Origin: Oscillospiraceae bacterium
GTDB taxonomy: Bacteria > Bacillota_A > Clostridia > Oscillospirales > Oscillospiraceae
DNA: 5,014 nucleotides
Reading direction: 5' to 3'
Assembly (NCBI GenBank): GCA_017549325.1
Contig: JAFYVA010000013.1
Span: 1-5,014 of the forward strand
The notes under the pieces are model-generated. The model ran no database searches and was not told where the DNA came from. It saw only the letters and a program-made list of their open reading frames with translations. A program made the translations under genes and the position numbers. Shown one piece after another: positions 4,871-5,014 of this stretch; the stretch's first letter is position 1; the number at the start of each line of letters is the position of its first letter.

Positions 4871-5014
4871 TTACTTTGTCAGCATTTCGATTGCTTCTTC
4901 CTTGGTGGAAACAAAAAATACACTCTTGCCTTTATTGCTCTCGTAGATAAAATCTTTGAGAGGTTTGCTGGTATAGCGAGAGTAATCGCCATAAATTGCA
5001 ATGCGTCCACCATA
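4871..5014 (-). CDS. DUF4180 domain protein, C-terminal part, cut by window edge
   Basis: The last 47 residues are visible. RIAIYGDYSRYTSKPLKDFI (4-23) followed by YESNKGKSVFFVSTKEEAIE matches the conserved C-terminal half of DUF4180 (PF13788), a family of about 120-residue proteins of unknown function; the start lies beyond base 5014. By hand count the fragment is about 40% GC (58 of 144), against about 60% in stretches of the sugar genes, which suggests a different origin or a genome island border. Transcription runs toward the DUF559 unit. No function can be assigned. Confidence 0.85.
   Translation of the reverse strand, partial: YGGRIAIYGDYSRYTSKPLKDFIYESNKGKSVFFVSTKEEAIEMLTK

Overview
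The window looks like a chromosomal piece of a high-GC gut clostridium, probably in the Oscillospiraceae/Ruminococcaceae group. Grounds for this are the GC-rich Firmicutes-style genes with strong Shine-Dalgarno sites and sigma-A type promoters, a DUF6472 microprotein, a DUF4180 gene, and a DUF559 gene set between palindromic repeats of a type I recall from such genomes. The genus cannot be told from this sequence. Every protein gene I can support lies on the minus strand, so the window reads from high to low coordinates.

Layout in transcription order. (1) 5014-4871: C-terminal end of a DUF4180 gene, AT-richer than the rest. (2) About 4812-4314: a compact unit with a DUF559 (Vsr-like nuclease fold) gene between two inverted copies of a 53-58 bp double-hairpin repeat. 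One repeat copy supplies the ribosome binding site and the other encodes the end of the protein. The reading frame has an in-frame TAA after 18 codons, directly followed by ATG. (3) 4313-4181: two strong hairpins (terminators), then a near-consensus promoter. (4) 4139-2526: a GH13 alpha-glucosidase of the oligo-1,6-glucosidase type. (5) 2449-2410: a second promoter. (6) 2368-617: a tightly packed cluster of a 79-aa two-helix membrane protein, a GPH-family sugar:cation symporter and a 57-aa cysteine-containing DUF6472 protein. The first pair overlaps by 17 nt and the second by 4 nt (ATGA). A hairpin directly after the last stop closes the cluster. (7) 501-1: a promoter and the N-terminal 146 codons of a protein with a PocR-type ligand-binding domain, most likely an AraC-family regulator whose DNA-binding part lies outside the window.

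Together, items 4-7 read as an alpha-glucoside utilisation locus. The symporter would import an isomaltose-like or other short alpha-glucoside, the cytoplasmic GH13 enzyme would hydrolyse it, and the PocR-domain regulator may sense a ligand. That the regulator controls these genes is inference from proximity. The most unusual part is the DUF559/palindrome unit at 4314-4812, which looks like a small mobile or domesticated element inserted between DUF4180 and the sugar locus. The two small proteins tied to the transporter by overlapping frames come next in interest.
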